Positions 11,901 through 26,900 of a DNA stretch of 64,000 nt are shown in pieces (positions within the stretch are counted from its first letter, which is position 1; every line of letters begins with the position of its first letter). Under the pieces are notes generated by a model. It had not been told where the DNA came from. It saw only the letters and a program-made list of their open reading frames with translations, and searched no databases. The translations under genes and the position numbers were made by a program. Origin of the DNA: Fragum whitleyi (taxonomy: Eukaryota > Mollusca > Bivalvia > Cardiida > Cardiidae); NCBI GenBank assembly GCA_948146395.1, contig OX411552.1:1040001-1104000 (forward strand), given 5' to 3'.

Positions 11901-14900
11901 GAACAAGAGGACCATGATGGTCCTATATCGCTCACCTTCGTCTCTTTGACTTCTCCCTTAGCAAAATTAAATACTTGAAAGATCATTAAATGATCATTAA
12001 ATTTTTCAAAAGAAAAACATAACTCTATTTCTATGATCGCTGCATAAATTTCTATCCTTTTCTAAACAAGTTTCATGTGACCTGGCCAACAATTTGACCA
12101 AGTTTCATAAAGATTGGGCAATATTTGTGGCAAATAGTCATTTTTGTGGAAAATAGTCATTTAGACCCCTTTTCCCGTGATATGACATGGATCTTTCCAA
12201 TTTTAAAAAGGGTTCATCCTTGTGACCTTGCCATTATTCTGACTGATCATGTTTCATGAAAACTGAATTGTATTTGTGGCTTCTAGAGCATAAACAAGAA
12301 AATTGTCATTAAGGCCCCTTTTCCCGTGATATGGCATGGATCCTTCCCATTTTCAATAGGGTTCATCTTTGTGACCTGACCAACATTCTGACAAAATTTC
12401 ATAAAGATAGGGCCATATTTGTGGTCTCTAGAGTGTAAACAAAAAATTGTCATTAAGGCCCCTTTTCCCGTCATATGGCACAGATCCTTCCCATTTTCAT
12501 TAGGGACCATCCTTGTGGCTTGGCCAACATTCTGACCAAGTTTCATGAAGATTGGGCCAAATTTATGGCCTCTAGAATGTAAACAAGAATATTGTCATTA
12601 AGGCCCCTTTTCCCATGATATGGCACGGATCCTTCCCATTTTCGATAGGGATCATCCTTGTGGCTTGGCCAACATTCTGACCAAATTTCATAAAGATTGG
12701 GCCATATTTGTGGCCTCTAGAGTGTAAACAAGAAAATTGTCATTAAGGCCCCTTTTCCCATGATATGGCACAGATCCTTCCCATTTTCAAAAGGGTTCAT
12801 CCTTGTGGCTTGGCCAACCTTCTGACAAAATTTCATAAAGATTGGGCCAAATTTGTGGCCTCTAGAGCGTAAACAAGAATATTGTCATTAAGGATCCTTT
12901 TCCCATGATATGGCACGGATCCTTCCCATTTTCGAAAGGGATCATCCTTGTGGCTTGGCCAACCTTCTGACCAAATTTCATAAAGATTGGGCCAAATTTG
13001 TGGCCTCTAGAGTGTAAACAAGAATATTGTCATTAAGGCCCCTTTTCCCATGATATGGCACGGATCCTTCCCATTTTCGATAGGGTTAATCCTTGTGAAC
13101 TGGCCAACATTCTGACCAAGTTTCATGAAGATTGGGCCATATTTGTAGCCTCTAGAGTGTAAACAAAAAAATTGTCATTAAGGCCCCTTTTCCCGTGATA
13201 TGGCACAGATCCTTCCCATTTTTGAAAGGGATCATCCCTGTGGCTTGGCCAACCTTCTGACTAAATTTCATAAAGATTGGGCCATATTTGTGGCCTCTAG
13301 AGTGTAAACAAGAAAATTGTCATTAAGGCCCCTTTTCCTGTGATATGGCACAGATCCTTCCCATTTTCAATAGGGTTAATCCTTGTGACCTGGCCAACAT
13401 TCTGACCAAGTTTCATGAAGATTTGGCCATATTTGTGGCCTCTAGAGTGTAAACACTAGATTGTTGACGCCGGACCACACACGACGCACGACGGACTACG
13501 GACGACGGACGACGGACATTCAATGATCACAAAAGCTCACCTTGAGCACGATGTGCTCAGGTGAGCTAAAAAGTTGACGCTGTGGCGGACAGACGGACGC
13601 CGGACAACAATCAATCACAATAGCTCCTTTGAGGACTGCGTGCTTAGGTGAGCTAAAAACAAGGCCATTTATCTGGACGTCATTTTGAAGGGTCAACGCA
13701 ACACTATTATAATGCCTATAAATATACAGGCACTTAAAATAGTCAATTTGGTCCTGCGCTTGGTAAGAGATTCTTAACACTATTACCCACTCTTATAAAA
13801 CTTTTAAAAGAAGTTGCAAACAAATTTTATTATTTGAAAAAAATTTAAATAAGAAAAATCCATGTCTTGAGGGGGGAAGCATTGTGTAAACAAGAGGCCC
13901 AAGAGGGCCTGTATCGCTCCACTGGCTTTAAAATCTTGAGACTTTCATTTAATAAAGCTTACTTTAAATGAATACATTAACACTCCAAAATATCCTCAGA
14001 CCTATTTAATAATGACTAACTGGTTCTGGTCCATATTGCACCAAAATACTCAATCACAATGAACCTGCAACCCTTTACCCATCTGATTAAAACACAAGGT
14101 TCAGAAGAAGATGTTGTTCAAAGATTTCGGGCTCAAAATAGGCTCCGCCTGCCACGCCCATATTTATAGACCAATCAAAATTTCTTGAACAATTTAAGTA
14201 AATAGTCACCCAAGAAACATTGTGGTAAAGTTTCATAGAAATTGACTGAGTGGTTCCGGATGAGGTATTGTTCAAAGATTTTGGCCTCAAAATAATCCCC
14301 GCCCTGCCACGCCAAAACTTATGGGCCAATCAAATTTAAGTAAATAATTTTTTGAAAAGAGAAACTCAAGGAACATTCTGGTAAAGTTTCATTGAAATCA
14401 GCCAAGTGGTTCAGGAGAAAATGTCATTCGAAAATTTCGGGCTCAAAATAGACCCCGCCCTGCCACGCCCATATTTATGGACCAATCAAAATTTCTTGAA
14501 CAATTTCAGTAAAGGTTCACCAGAGGAACATTCTGTTAAGTTTCATTGAAATCGGCCCAGTGGTTCAGGAGGAGATGTTGTTCAAAGATTTCGGGCTCAA
14601 AATAAGCCCCGCCCTACCACGCCCATATTTTTGGGCCAATCAAAATTTCTTGAACAATTTAAGTAAAGGGTCACCCAAGGAACATCCATGCCAGGTTTCA
14701 TAGAAATCGGCCCAATGGTTTGGGAGGAGAAGATTTTTAAAGATTTCAAAGTGAAAAAATGCCACGCCCTGCCACGCCCATATTTGGGGGCCAATCAAAT
14801 TTCTTTGAAAAATTTAAGAAGAGGGCCACCCAAGGATCATTTCTTCCAAGTTTCGTTAAAATCCGCCCATTGGTTTGGGAAGAGAAGATGTTTAAAAAAA

Positions 14901-17900
14901 AAAGTTTACGCACGCACGGACGGACGCACGACGGACACTCCGCCATGACAATAGCTCGCTGGCCTTTGGCCAGTGGAGCTACAAAGCAATATCTTCATTA
15001 CCCATAATGTTTTCCTTTTCTTTTTTGCTTCTTTTTCTTCTGGGTTGTCAAAAGTGAGATTATATGAGAATAGGTTATACTCATGGACCAGTTATAAGAA
15101 CTAGAAAGCCATGACTGGCTCGAGTCGCTCCACAGGCTTGAAATTCAGGTAAAAGCAAATAAAAGTTTGGACTAGATTTTTAGATATTTTGGGTTCTATT
15201 GATGTTGAAAATGGTTTTCAAAGTTTCAACTATATAACATATAGAGAAATGACCTCCGCCCATAAAAGACATATTTTTCATCCAATCAAAATATTCTTTA
15301 GCTGCATGATAATGGGTCACCCAAAAGATCATACCAAAAATGTTTGATTGATTCCCACCAGTAATATCCTGAGAAAATGATTTTCAAAGATTCCACTATA
15401 TAACATATTAAGAAATGACCTCCGCCCATAAAATACTAATTTTTTATCTGATCACAATAATTTTTGGTTGAATTGATAAAGGGTCACTCAAGGATCATTC
15501 CAGTTAAATTTGGTTGATATCCATCTATTACATTCTGAGAAAATGATTTTCAAAGTTTCGACTATATAACATATAGAGAAATGACCTCCGCTCATAAAAT
15601 ACATATTTTTCATCCAATCACAATAATTTTTGGCAGACTGATAAAAGGTCTTTAAAGGATTATTTCAGTGAAATTTGGTTGATATCCAACTATTAGATTC
15701 TGAGATAATGATTTTCAAAGTTTCTACTAAATAACATATAGAGGAATGATCTCCGCCCATAAAATACTTATTTTTCATCCAATCACAATAATTTTTTGTA
15801 GACTGATAAAGGGTCACTCAAGGATCATTCCAGTGAAATTTAGTTGATATCCATCACTTACATTCTGAGAAAATGATTTCAAAAATTCCACTGTATAACA
15901 TATTGAGAAATGACCTCCGATCATGAAATTCATATTTTCCATCTAATCACGATAATTTTTTGTAGACTGATAAAAGGTCACCCTAGGATCATTCATGTAA
16001 AATTTAATTGGCATCCATCAATTAGAATCTGAGAAAACTCACTTTTTACCATATTTGGAAATTAGCCACGCCCATTAAATCTATGTTTTTCATTGGATCA
16101 AAATTTCTTGAACAACTTTGAAAGAGGGTCACCCAAGGATCATTCCTGTGAAGTTTGGTTGAAATTCATCCAGTAGTTTCTGAGGAGAAGATTTTTAAAG
16201 AAAAAGCTTACGAATGGACGCACAGACGCACTGATGCACGCACGACGGACACAACGCCATGACAATAGCCCCAGTGGCTTTGAGCCAGTGGAGCTAATAA
16301 AATTATATAATCCTCTTATATGGACCTATATTCTAGTTGCTTGTTGGTTAGTAGACTCTGTAGAGAATAAATATGTCAATTAATTGAGACTAAGATTGTG
16401 TAGTCTTGCTATACTAGCCTATGTCCATGTTTCCTATTGGCCAGTAGACTCTGTAGAGTCTGTATCTGTCAATTATGAGGCTAAGATTTATAGTTCTGTT
16501 CTACTAACCTATGTTCTTGTTCCCTATTGGCCAGCAGACTCTTTAGAGACAGTATTTGTTAATCATAAGACTAAGATTGTATAGTCTTGTTATACAGACC
16601 TATGTTTTTGTTCCCTGTTGGCCAGCAGACTCTGTAGCGACTGAATCTGTCAATTATGAGACTAAGCTTGTATAGTCTTGTTATACTAACCTATGTTCTT
16701 GTTCCCTATTGTCCAGTAGACTCTGTAGAGACTGAATCTGTCAATTATGAGACTTAAATTGTAAAGTTTTGTTATATATGTACCTATGTTCTTGTTCCCT
16801 GTTGGCCAGTAGACTCTGCAGAGACTGTATTTGTCCTTTCTGGTTCTCACATGTACTTCTCAACATGTCTACCTCACGACTCAGTGCTGCTGCCATCATC
16901 TGGGCCTCCTGAATCTTCTTATGCTACAATATAAATTGAGCCTGTGAGTACATTTCCAACAATTTGAAATGTGGAGAAAAAGAAGACACTGGCCAGTCTT
17001 TGCATAAGCACAGCCTGACGTGAAACTTCACTTTGCACTTCATACATAAATAAGGTCTTAAATTGTCTGTAGATAGTCTAGCAACCCTCTTATTACATGG
17101 TGCAGCTGCCTGGGCTGCCAAATGTTTGTACCTCAAACAATGTCAAATTGTTGGAAATGTTATGTACAGGCTCAATTAAAGTTTTTTTGCTGTTGACAAG
17201 TCCTCAATGATGGTTCTAAAGCTTTAGATTGATTGATTAAAAAATTGTCAAATAATCTTGAGCTTTAGGTCTCTCATGGGAAAAGGTTTGTGAATGTTTG
17301 TGGAAAAATAAGCCATTAAAATTTATTTATTTTCAATCTGTCTACCCTGTTCATGCCAGGGAAAAATAAAACAATCTTGAAAGGACTGGTGTGTTATGGA
17401 CCCTTCAATGTTTTTGAACCTCTGAGAAATTTAAGTAATCATGTCATAATTAGAGGAAATATTGCCAATTTTTGTCATCTTTCTTACATTGACTTGGCAT
17501 AATTTCATATCAAAATAACACTTTTCAACAAGAGCCATGTCGGACATGGCCATCCCCCACTCAGAAAGCTTGATAGTAAACTGAAGCCAAATAGATTAAG
17601 GGGTTCTACTTTAAGAAATTAAGCCCCTTCAAAATCTAAGTTTTTAAATTAACAAAGGGCAATAACTCCAAAATTATGCAAGCAAGAGTTGTAGTTCTTG
17701 TGCACTGCACTTCTCCTCCATGAGATCTATCCACCCATAAAGTTTCAAGTTGATAGCTATTTTACTTTAGGAGATATGCTCCGGACAAAATCTAAGTCTT
17801 AGAAATAACAAAGGGCAATAACTCCAAAATTATGCAAGCAAGAGTTGTAGTTCTTGTGCACTGCACTTCTCCTCCATGAGATCTATCCACCCATAAAGTT

Positions 17901-20900
17901 TCAAGTTGATAGCTATTTTACTTTAGGAGATATGCTCCGGACAAAATCTAAGTCTTAGAAATAACAAAGGGCAATAATTCAAAAATTATGCAAGCAAGAG
18001 TTGTAGTTCTTGTGCACTGCACTTCTCCTCCATGAGATCTATCCACCCATAAAGTTTCAAGTTGATAGCTATTTTACTTCAGGAGATATGCTCCGGACAA
18101 AATCTAAGTCTTAAAAATAACAAAGGGCAATAACTCCAAAATTATGCAAGCAAGAGTTGTAGTTCTTGTGCACTGCATTTCTCCTCCATGAGATCTATGC
18201 ACCTTTAAAGTTTCAAGTTGATAGCTATTATACTTTAGGAGATATGCTCCGGACAAGTTTAGTGACGGAACCTAGGAATGACGGAATGACGGACAGAGAG
18301 CCGAAAACGGCGGGGGATAAAAACAAGAGCACTGCCTATGGGTGGCAAGGCCTTGCTGCAGTGCAGGATAATGCAACAAATCTAAGCTGAATAAGGGTCT
18401 TAACTCTTTTAAAAATGCTTTCAGTGTTATCCCCCTTGACATTCTTGATAGCTCATGTGGTGCTGAATACCCATGCCAAGTTTATTGAAGATATCCTCAA
18501 AAACAACAGAGATGATAAAGACCAAGATTAAAGTGCAACACCACCACAACCATGATGACAGTACCAAAACAGATGCGCAATTAAAACTAGATCTGTAGCA
18601 GACAAATAACACACACAATGGCCCTAATTGAAAAGTAATTGCTTAAGATCAGACTGCACATTTGTGCAGGCTGATCTTAATCTATACTTTCTGCCAAAGC
18701 TTTATGCCCAGCAGTGATAAGCCACGAGCATGATAAAGGTAAAAACTATGACGCAAAAGCTGTTGTTTTTTTTTCTTCCAAGAATCTTTTTTATTAAACA
18801 AAATGTCTATGCAAAGGATATATTTCATTTCAGGTTTCTAAAATCAGCTATTGTTTGTAATAAATCAAAAGCTACATCTAGGTAAGACCTACAAACACAA
18901 AGTTTAGATGGCTTCAAGAACTGATTCACATTATTCTCTTAGATTTTTTGAAAAACTATAAACTAGAAAACCTTGAATGGCTTGAGTCGCTCCACAGGCT
19001 TGAATTTCTTGTACTTACAAATCAAAGTTTTGACAAGATTATTCGATATTTTGGGTTTTTAGAGCAAACACAAATTTAAAAGCAGTAATATGGTCAAAGC
19101 AAAAGAAAGAAAATGATTGACTAACTTACCAATTGATTAACTAATTGATGGATATTGTAGTGATAATAACCAGGATGGACATTGGAGTAATGATAACTTC
19201 GAAAAATGCCATTTTGTCAAACTCAATGGCACATAAAACACGAGGACCTTGATGGTTCTTAATCACTCACCTGAACCTAGATAGCTAGAAAATCATACTA
19301 TTGTCAAAACAAGACACTCAGCACCTGGTGACCCTACAGTCATGATTTTTGCTATTTTTATTAATGTCAATATATTGATCACCCATTACAATTTTCAAGT
19401 CTGTAGGGTTCCTGATCTAGGAGAAGAATAAGGTTAAAGATTTCAAAATTGATCCAAAGTACTACCCCCTCCCCCCTAATGCTCCGCATCTGGTGGCCCT
19501 ACATTCATGCTTTTAGCTCTTTTATTTTTGATCCATATGCTTATCATCCATGCCAATATTGAAGTCTGTAGGGCTCCTGGTTCATTAGAAGATGAAGGTT
19601 AAAGTTACAAAATTTTCACAAAAGTACTACCCTCTCCCCCCTGGTGCTCCGCCCCTGGTGGCATTACAGTCATGATTTTAGCTATTTTTATTAACGTCTA
19701 TGAGCTGATCCTCCATGCCAATTTTCAAGTCTGTAGGGCTTGTGGTTCAGAAGAAGAAGAAGGTTAAAGATTACAAAATTTTCACAAAAGTACTACCCTC
19801 TCCCCCCTGGTGCTCCGCACCTGGTGAATCTACAGTCATGGTTCTAGCTATTTTTATAAAGGTCCATATGCTGATCATCCATGCCAATATTCAAATCTGT
19901 CAGGCTCCTAGTTCATCAGAAGAAGAAGGTTAAAGATAACAAAATTTTCACAAAAGTACTACCCCCTCCCCCTGGTGCTCCGCACCTGGAAGCCCAACAG
20001 ATATGGTTTTAGCTATTTTTATTCAGGTCTATGAGCTGATTATCCATGCCAATTTTCAAGTCTGTAGGGCTCCTGGTTCCAAAGAAGAAGAAGATTAAAG
20101 ATTACATAATTTACCCAAAGAACTACCCCCTCCCCCCTGGTGCTCCGCACCTGGTGGCCCAAAAGATATGATTTTAGCTATTTTCATTCAAGTCTATGAA
20201 CTGATCATCCATGCCAAGTTTTAAGTCTGTAGGACTACTGGTTGAGAAGAAGAAGAATTTTAAAGATTTTCTTAAAATTTCACTGTTTGTTGCCATAGCA
20301 ACCAGAGTTTTTTTTTATTGATTTCAATTCTTTTAGCTATTTTTGAAGGGGACCACCTAAGCAACCTTTCTGTAAAATTTGGTGTAAATTGGCCAAGTAG
20401 TTTAGGAGGAGATGTCGTTTAAAGAAATTGTTGACGGACGTCGGACGACGACCGACGACCGACGGATGGACGCCGGATGAAAGGTGATCACAATAGCTCA
20501 CATGAGCACTTCGTGCTCAGGTGAGCTAATAAAAATGCAAGGTTATTATCAAGCTGAAAATTGCTTTCGTGAACTTAAGAGTCTTTAATAATTCCACTAT
20601 AGGAGAAGTCTAAAGAAAAAGTTTACACACAGACACACATATGGATGCACAAGGGACACTCTGCCATGACAATAGCTCCTTGGCTACTTCCGCCAGTGGA
20701 GCTAAAAATGTAAACATTTTGAATGGGCTAACAACTCAGTGTTTGTGTTCAAATTTGACTAACCTTTTAAGAATAAGAAAATAATCCCCTAAATGACTAC
20801 TCATTTAAAGGAACTAATGATTGAAGCTGTTTTAAAGTCCATGCATTACATAATCAAAGAACAAATCATTTTTCTTACTTCATTGACCCAAAGACTAACA

Positions 20901-23900
20901 AGTGAGAGAAATAAAGGTTAAAGACAGTCAGATTCACTTTCTTTTTCAGTCATTGACAAGGGCATAACTACCATTAGGCACATTTCGAAAGTGTGTAATA
21001 GAAACAAATTCTCTAATCAAAAATTGTCAATAATGAATGATCATAACATCCAAACTACAGCTTATTCAAGCTGTAGTTATGATATTTCGATTATTAACAA
21101 ATGCTCAAATCATAGAAAAGGGGAGCGGACGGAGGACATTCATCTTCTGTCACAGTCCACATATCACCTTTATCCTATATAATCCATGTTTGTCTCCTGC
21201 TGGGTGCGTATAAATTTCAAAGTCCTTGTTATGATTGATATTCAAATTTTACCGACTTCAAATCTGAAACTAAAGCATAGCTGAAGAAAATACTATGTGG
21301 GCTTGACTCAATTAATCAATTGATCGAATGTGGTTTTGTGCCACTAGAGCACCTAATTTAAGATTCCTTGTATTTCTCACACAGTACAACCATTAATCCT
21401 TTCCTAGCCCTGGCTGCAATCCCACATAGGTCTACAATTATCAACCCATTGGTGGCAGGGGCTGGGCTTGAACCTGTGGGGAACAGAAATATTGAAATTG
21501 TTTTTAGAAGACCAATATGTTTACAATGAGCCAGGCATTGTTTTTAACCTTTCTAAATCTAAAGGTAGATGGGTATTATAACTTGTTTCATTCCATGTGC
21601 TTGAGCGATTCAGAAATACAGAAAAAAAGTCTGTGCACAATCTAATGTAATTACCTCTGATTACTGTTTTCTTGAATTTCAAGCAAATGAAAATTTGGAG
21701 TTAGCAGAATTTCAGAGAGCTATCTAAATATTTGATGACTTTTTCACTTGTTATGTGACAAAGTAGAGATGACAAGAGACATAAAATCTCACAGGAATTG
21801 TCTAACCTGAGTCTGGTCGAATTCTCCATCTTATTATAACATACTAATTTGAGTAGCACAGCAAGAAATGATAAGTCAAAAGACTGACTTAAAACACACA
21901 CATATGTATAGGTTGTATCAAGGAGTAGAGGCTTGTCTAACTAGATTGTAACTGCACTTCAAAGGCCATACCAATTACATACTAATTTGAGTAGCACAGC
22001 AAGAAATGATAAGTCAAAAGGCTGACTTGAAACACACACATATGTATAGGTTGTATCAAGGAGTAAAGGCTTGTCTCACTAGATTGTAACTGCACTTCAA
22101 AGGCCATAAAGGTTTTATGGATTGCAGTGGGATCCCTAAAATATTTTTATTTTCAGTAGAAAAATGATTTTTCTGAGTTTTCAAGGTGTTCATTGCAATG
22201 TCACAGGGCCCCCTACTGCAATTCTACTTCTGTCTACTGCGCTGATTTTGTGTTCCTATTTGGATTCCTTGCATTCCTACAATGGGTTTGTACTATAATT
22301 GATTGAATACTTTGATCTAAAATCCCAAATACCCCTTCTATCTGTAGCTCTGCTTGCATGCTGCCATGCTGGGGCACTCAAGACTTTTTTTATATAAATT
22401 ATTCCTATTGTTTAGTTCCTTGTTAGTTTTTGAACAATAATAATTATACTAGTAGGAGGAAGAAAAGGAAAAGGCCACATGCAAATTTAAACTGTAAGAA
22501 AAAGATCAACAAAAAATCTGCAATACATCAATATCATTCTGAAGCTATCACAATCCTGCCTTTCACCACCCATCCCCCCCATTGAACCATTTGATTTTAT
22601 AAAATTCCATCATTTTTTGTGTGTTCTGATTGGCTGAAAATAAGTTCTATTTCTGAATGAAAACAACTTTCAGCTATTCTTTTAGATTCTGCAGTAAGTT
22701 GTTACCTTAAAAATCTTTTAATGAATATATCTTTTTTTTTTTTTGCTTAAGGATAACAAATCATAACATTTGAAGGGTGAGTTTTTTATTTCATGATTTT
22801 ATGAAACTAAAGAGCTTATCACACTTTTGTTTGAATATGCTTTGCTGTAATTAAGGCGATGTCAGGGAATTCTCACTAAGCTTTTTGAATCTTTCAGAAC
22901 TCTCAAAAATGTCCAACAGTCATCCTAAATGATGTAAGTAATCCCCCTTGTATACTTTGTGTCATAATGTGGTTAGAGACTAATTCCTACTGAGTACCAG
23001 TTCTTGCCAGCCACCCTGGTTCACAGTAAAGACGGAAAGGAGACCTCTGTAAATAACATGTAATGTAGACAAAAACTTGTTTAATTCTGAAAATAATTTG
23101 TTTTAAATAAATATTGCATCTTTACTGTGAAAATGGTCAGTTGGTGAGAACTGGTACGTGGCGAGAATTGGTCTCCAAACAGTAGTGTACAGACCTGCCT
23201 TCAGGAAACAAAATGGAGCACATTGTTTACAATTTATACCCCACTTTGCACCAAGTGCAGGTGCAAAGCGGGGTATTATATGCAAACAGCTTGCACCATT
23301 TTGTCATTTTGAATGCAGAACTGGTATATATGGATAAAGAGTGATGACACTGTTAAAACCCATTCTTGGCATTATATTCATGGGTGGAATATCTTTTCAA
23401 CAAGGGCTTTTTGGTTCAGTTAACTTTCATTGTCAATTCTACTGTTTCAATCTTTCAATTACTGAATGGACTAGTACAATTCAGTTTTTACGCATGCTTT
23501 CTAATTGGGAACATGCACTTTTAGTTCAGGTAATAATTTAGCAACAAAAGTATTTAGGACAGTGCTTTATTTCCTCATTAACTTTACTGTTTAATTATTT
23601 CAATTACTGAATGGACTGGTACAACTACAACTTTTATGCATGTTTTTTTATGCCCCCGATAGGGAGGCATCATAAATTTGACTTGTCCGTCCGTCCGTCT
23701 GTCCGTCCGTCCGTCATTCCGTCCAAAAACTTTAACATTGGCCATAACTTCCTTATTACTATCAAAGCGGTGTCGGGGGCATTGTCATCTTACAGTGACA
23801 GCTCTTGTTAATTGGGAACATGCAAATTTTGATCAGGTAATTATTTGGCGACAAAAGTATTTTGGATATTGTTTTATTCGATTTCCCTTTTTTAATTTCA

Positions 23901-26900
23901 CCCTTCTAATCTATTCACTGAAAAAAACAATGCTACAAGACACCAATGTTTGTTGAACTGGTCAAACAATGTCAAGAACTTGTAATAAGGAGAGGCCAGT
24001 AATTATAGACCACCTAGGGATTCCCATTTGTCCTAGTAATTTCATGTCTGCCTCGATAGCTGTCTGCCTCGATAGCTCAGTGGTTAGAGCGTCAGTCTTC
24101 TGATCCGAAGGTCAGGGGTTCGAGTCCTGATGACAGCGAGGTGTTTCCTTGGGCAAGAAACTTAATAGTCACTGCCTCAGTCCACCCAGCTGTAAATGTG
24201 AAGCAGTGGATGAAGGGTTTGATGAAAACCCTTCAAAACATAAAAAAGGAATCCACTGCCTCTCGAATTTCTCACGCAAAATTGATAACATCTAGAATGA
24301 GTAAAAGTCGGTTAAAAGCTATACATAGCTTATGTTAATTGTTAACTGTACCTCGTACAAACCCCCGACTATAAATAAAAGGTTATTATATTATTATTAT
24401 GATATGTCTCTCATGTTACACTGATCAGAATATTTTTGTCCAACCTGATTTCTTACATATTCTTTTGTGGTCCATGTAGATATCATTTTTTACTTAAAGT
24501 TTCATCATTACTACATTAATAATTTTAAAGTATGAAATAGAATGCAGTATCCCTCAATACTGTCTAAAGGAAATGAGATCAAACAAGATGTGTTTGTGAA
24601 AAAGGAACGCCCCCAAAACAGCATTTTTTTTTAAAACTTTGATTTTGACAGATGACCTTGACTTTGTCGTATGACCTAGACTTTGTTATCTGTAGATGTG
24701 CAATATTGAGTTCATCATCATACCAAAAATGAACATTGTATCTTGAAGTTTTGCATACAGACAGACAGATGGATGGACGGATGGATGGACAATGGTAAAA
24801 TAATATGCCCACAATCTTTCTATGCGGGGCCATAAAAATTCATCTGCAGAAAGCTACATTCCTGCTTTAGCAAGAGGTATTGACTAAGAGCATTCTGCAC
24901 AAATGCGCAGTCTGATCTTTGTCTGTACCACCTTATGTTTTTACTACAACCAGGAAAGTTAAAAAACTATATTTTCAAAATTGACCCAAAATGAAGGCCT
25001 TAAGTGCTTTCAGCATTTTTGTTTCGTGGAAATTTTGTAAAGATTTTTTTTTGCATGACAAGGATTTAAAACCAATTAATTCTCTTTTGTGATGGCATAA
25101 GTTTCTTAATTTCACAAAATGCTTGCACTATAATTGGAGACCCTTACCTTCCAGTAAATCGGTTGAACACATAGTTCCTTGTGGGACATCAGTATCTGAA
25201 TTTGGCAGGGGGATTACTTGATGACAGAAATTAAAATAGATCAAACATAACAAATCTATTTTCACTTTTCTGTCCTAAGAATATTTGTTCAGCCTCAGGA
25301 GAATTACGGCTGTATTGGTGTAAAGAAAGAGTTATTCCGTGCAAAATATAAATGTCAACAACCTCAATACAAAAGAAGCCGGATAATAATGGACTATATT
25401 TCTTACATCATGTGTCTGCTGTTTGAGTTTCTCCCGCTCTTCTTTGACGGCTACTTCCTCTAACTCCCGCAGAGATTTTGCCTGTTCTGACTCGACGGCC
25501 TTACTTCGAGACAAATGTTCGACAGCCTCCTGTAGCTGTTTCTGAAAAAATCAGTGTCAATGTCTAGAATGTTAATATATCCCTGTCATGTGTTTTGTAA
25601 TTTTAGACCGGTCCATTTTGAAAGAAGTTTTAAATGACAATAAAATGAGGGTGCAATTCATAACAAAACCATATCATGTGTAACATCATAGACACAAAAT
25701 CATGAGACTTAACTGACAAGGATTAAATAGAGGCTCATCTTTTTTTCAGTGTAAGATTGATTTATATTTCATTGAGTGACAACAACTAGAGGCGCTTGAG
25801 CGCCTGATTCGCTCCACAGGCCTGAATATCCTGATAATGATTATTAGAGGATGATAAGGCTGTTAAAAACAAGAGCCATGTTGGACATGGACATAAGTCC
25901 CCTACCGGCTTTGTTTGTCTCAATGTTTTCCCACGCCAATTCTATCAGGGACGTCAAAACCAGGTCTTGTTTTGGAAAGGGTTAAACAAGACTTACATGA
26001 GTTGTTGTCTCTGCTGTGCCCACTATACAATTCATGCAAGCAATAGACAGATGCAAGAAATAGTATCAATAACAGTTACCTTGTCTGGTCCAAGATGTTT
26101 TTCTTCAGTCTTGTTGGTAAGAAATGAGAACTTTCACTGGAGGTGATTAATACTGCTGCATCACCACCCTGACTAACATGGCTTATAAATTTTTTTACAT
26201 TTTAAAACAGGTTTCATCAAGTTAGCTTGCTTAGTTATTAAGTTATTGCAGGATCCATTTTTTGCCATATTTTCACTATTTCCGTTACCAAAGCAACCAC
26301 ACTTTTTGTCAAAGAACAAAGATAAAATGATGTGCATAATCTACACATTGCCATCTAGTCATATACCAAGTCTCATCAAATTAGCTTGCTTACTTATTAA
26401 CTTATCTCAGGATCCAATATTTTTTGCCATATTTTCACTATTTCCATAACCATAGCAACAACAATTTTAGTCTAAAAACAAAAATAAAATGATGTGCATA
26501 ATCTACACATTGCCATATAGTCATATACCAAGTCTCATCAAACTAGCTTGCTTAGTTATTATCTTATCGCAGGATCCCATTTTTGGCCATATTTTCACTA
26601 TTTCTGTAACCATAGCAACCTCAATTTAAGTCGAAAAACAAAAATAAAATGATGTGCATAATCAACACATTGCCATCTAGTCATATACCAACTTTCATCA
26701 AAAACGCTTGCTTAGTTATTAAGTTATCGCGGGATCAAGATTTGAGCGGACAGACGGACAGACGGACAGACGGACGGACAGACGGAGGGCAAACCTATAG
26801 TCCCCTCCGGTGTGAACACCGGTAGGGGACTAATAAGGATCATTCTAGTGAAATTTGTTTGAAATCCAAAAATGAAAATTTCAATACTAACAGAATATTA

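Noticed and set aside
24063..24137. Stand-alone tRNA-Arg gene
   Set aside because: Stems are imperfect and the head runs directly into a SINE body and TTATTA tail.
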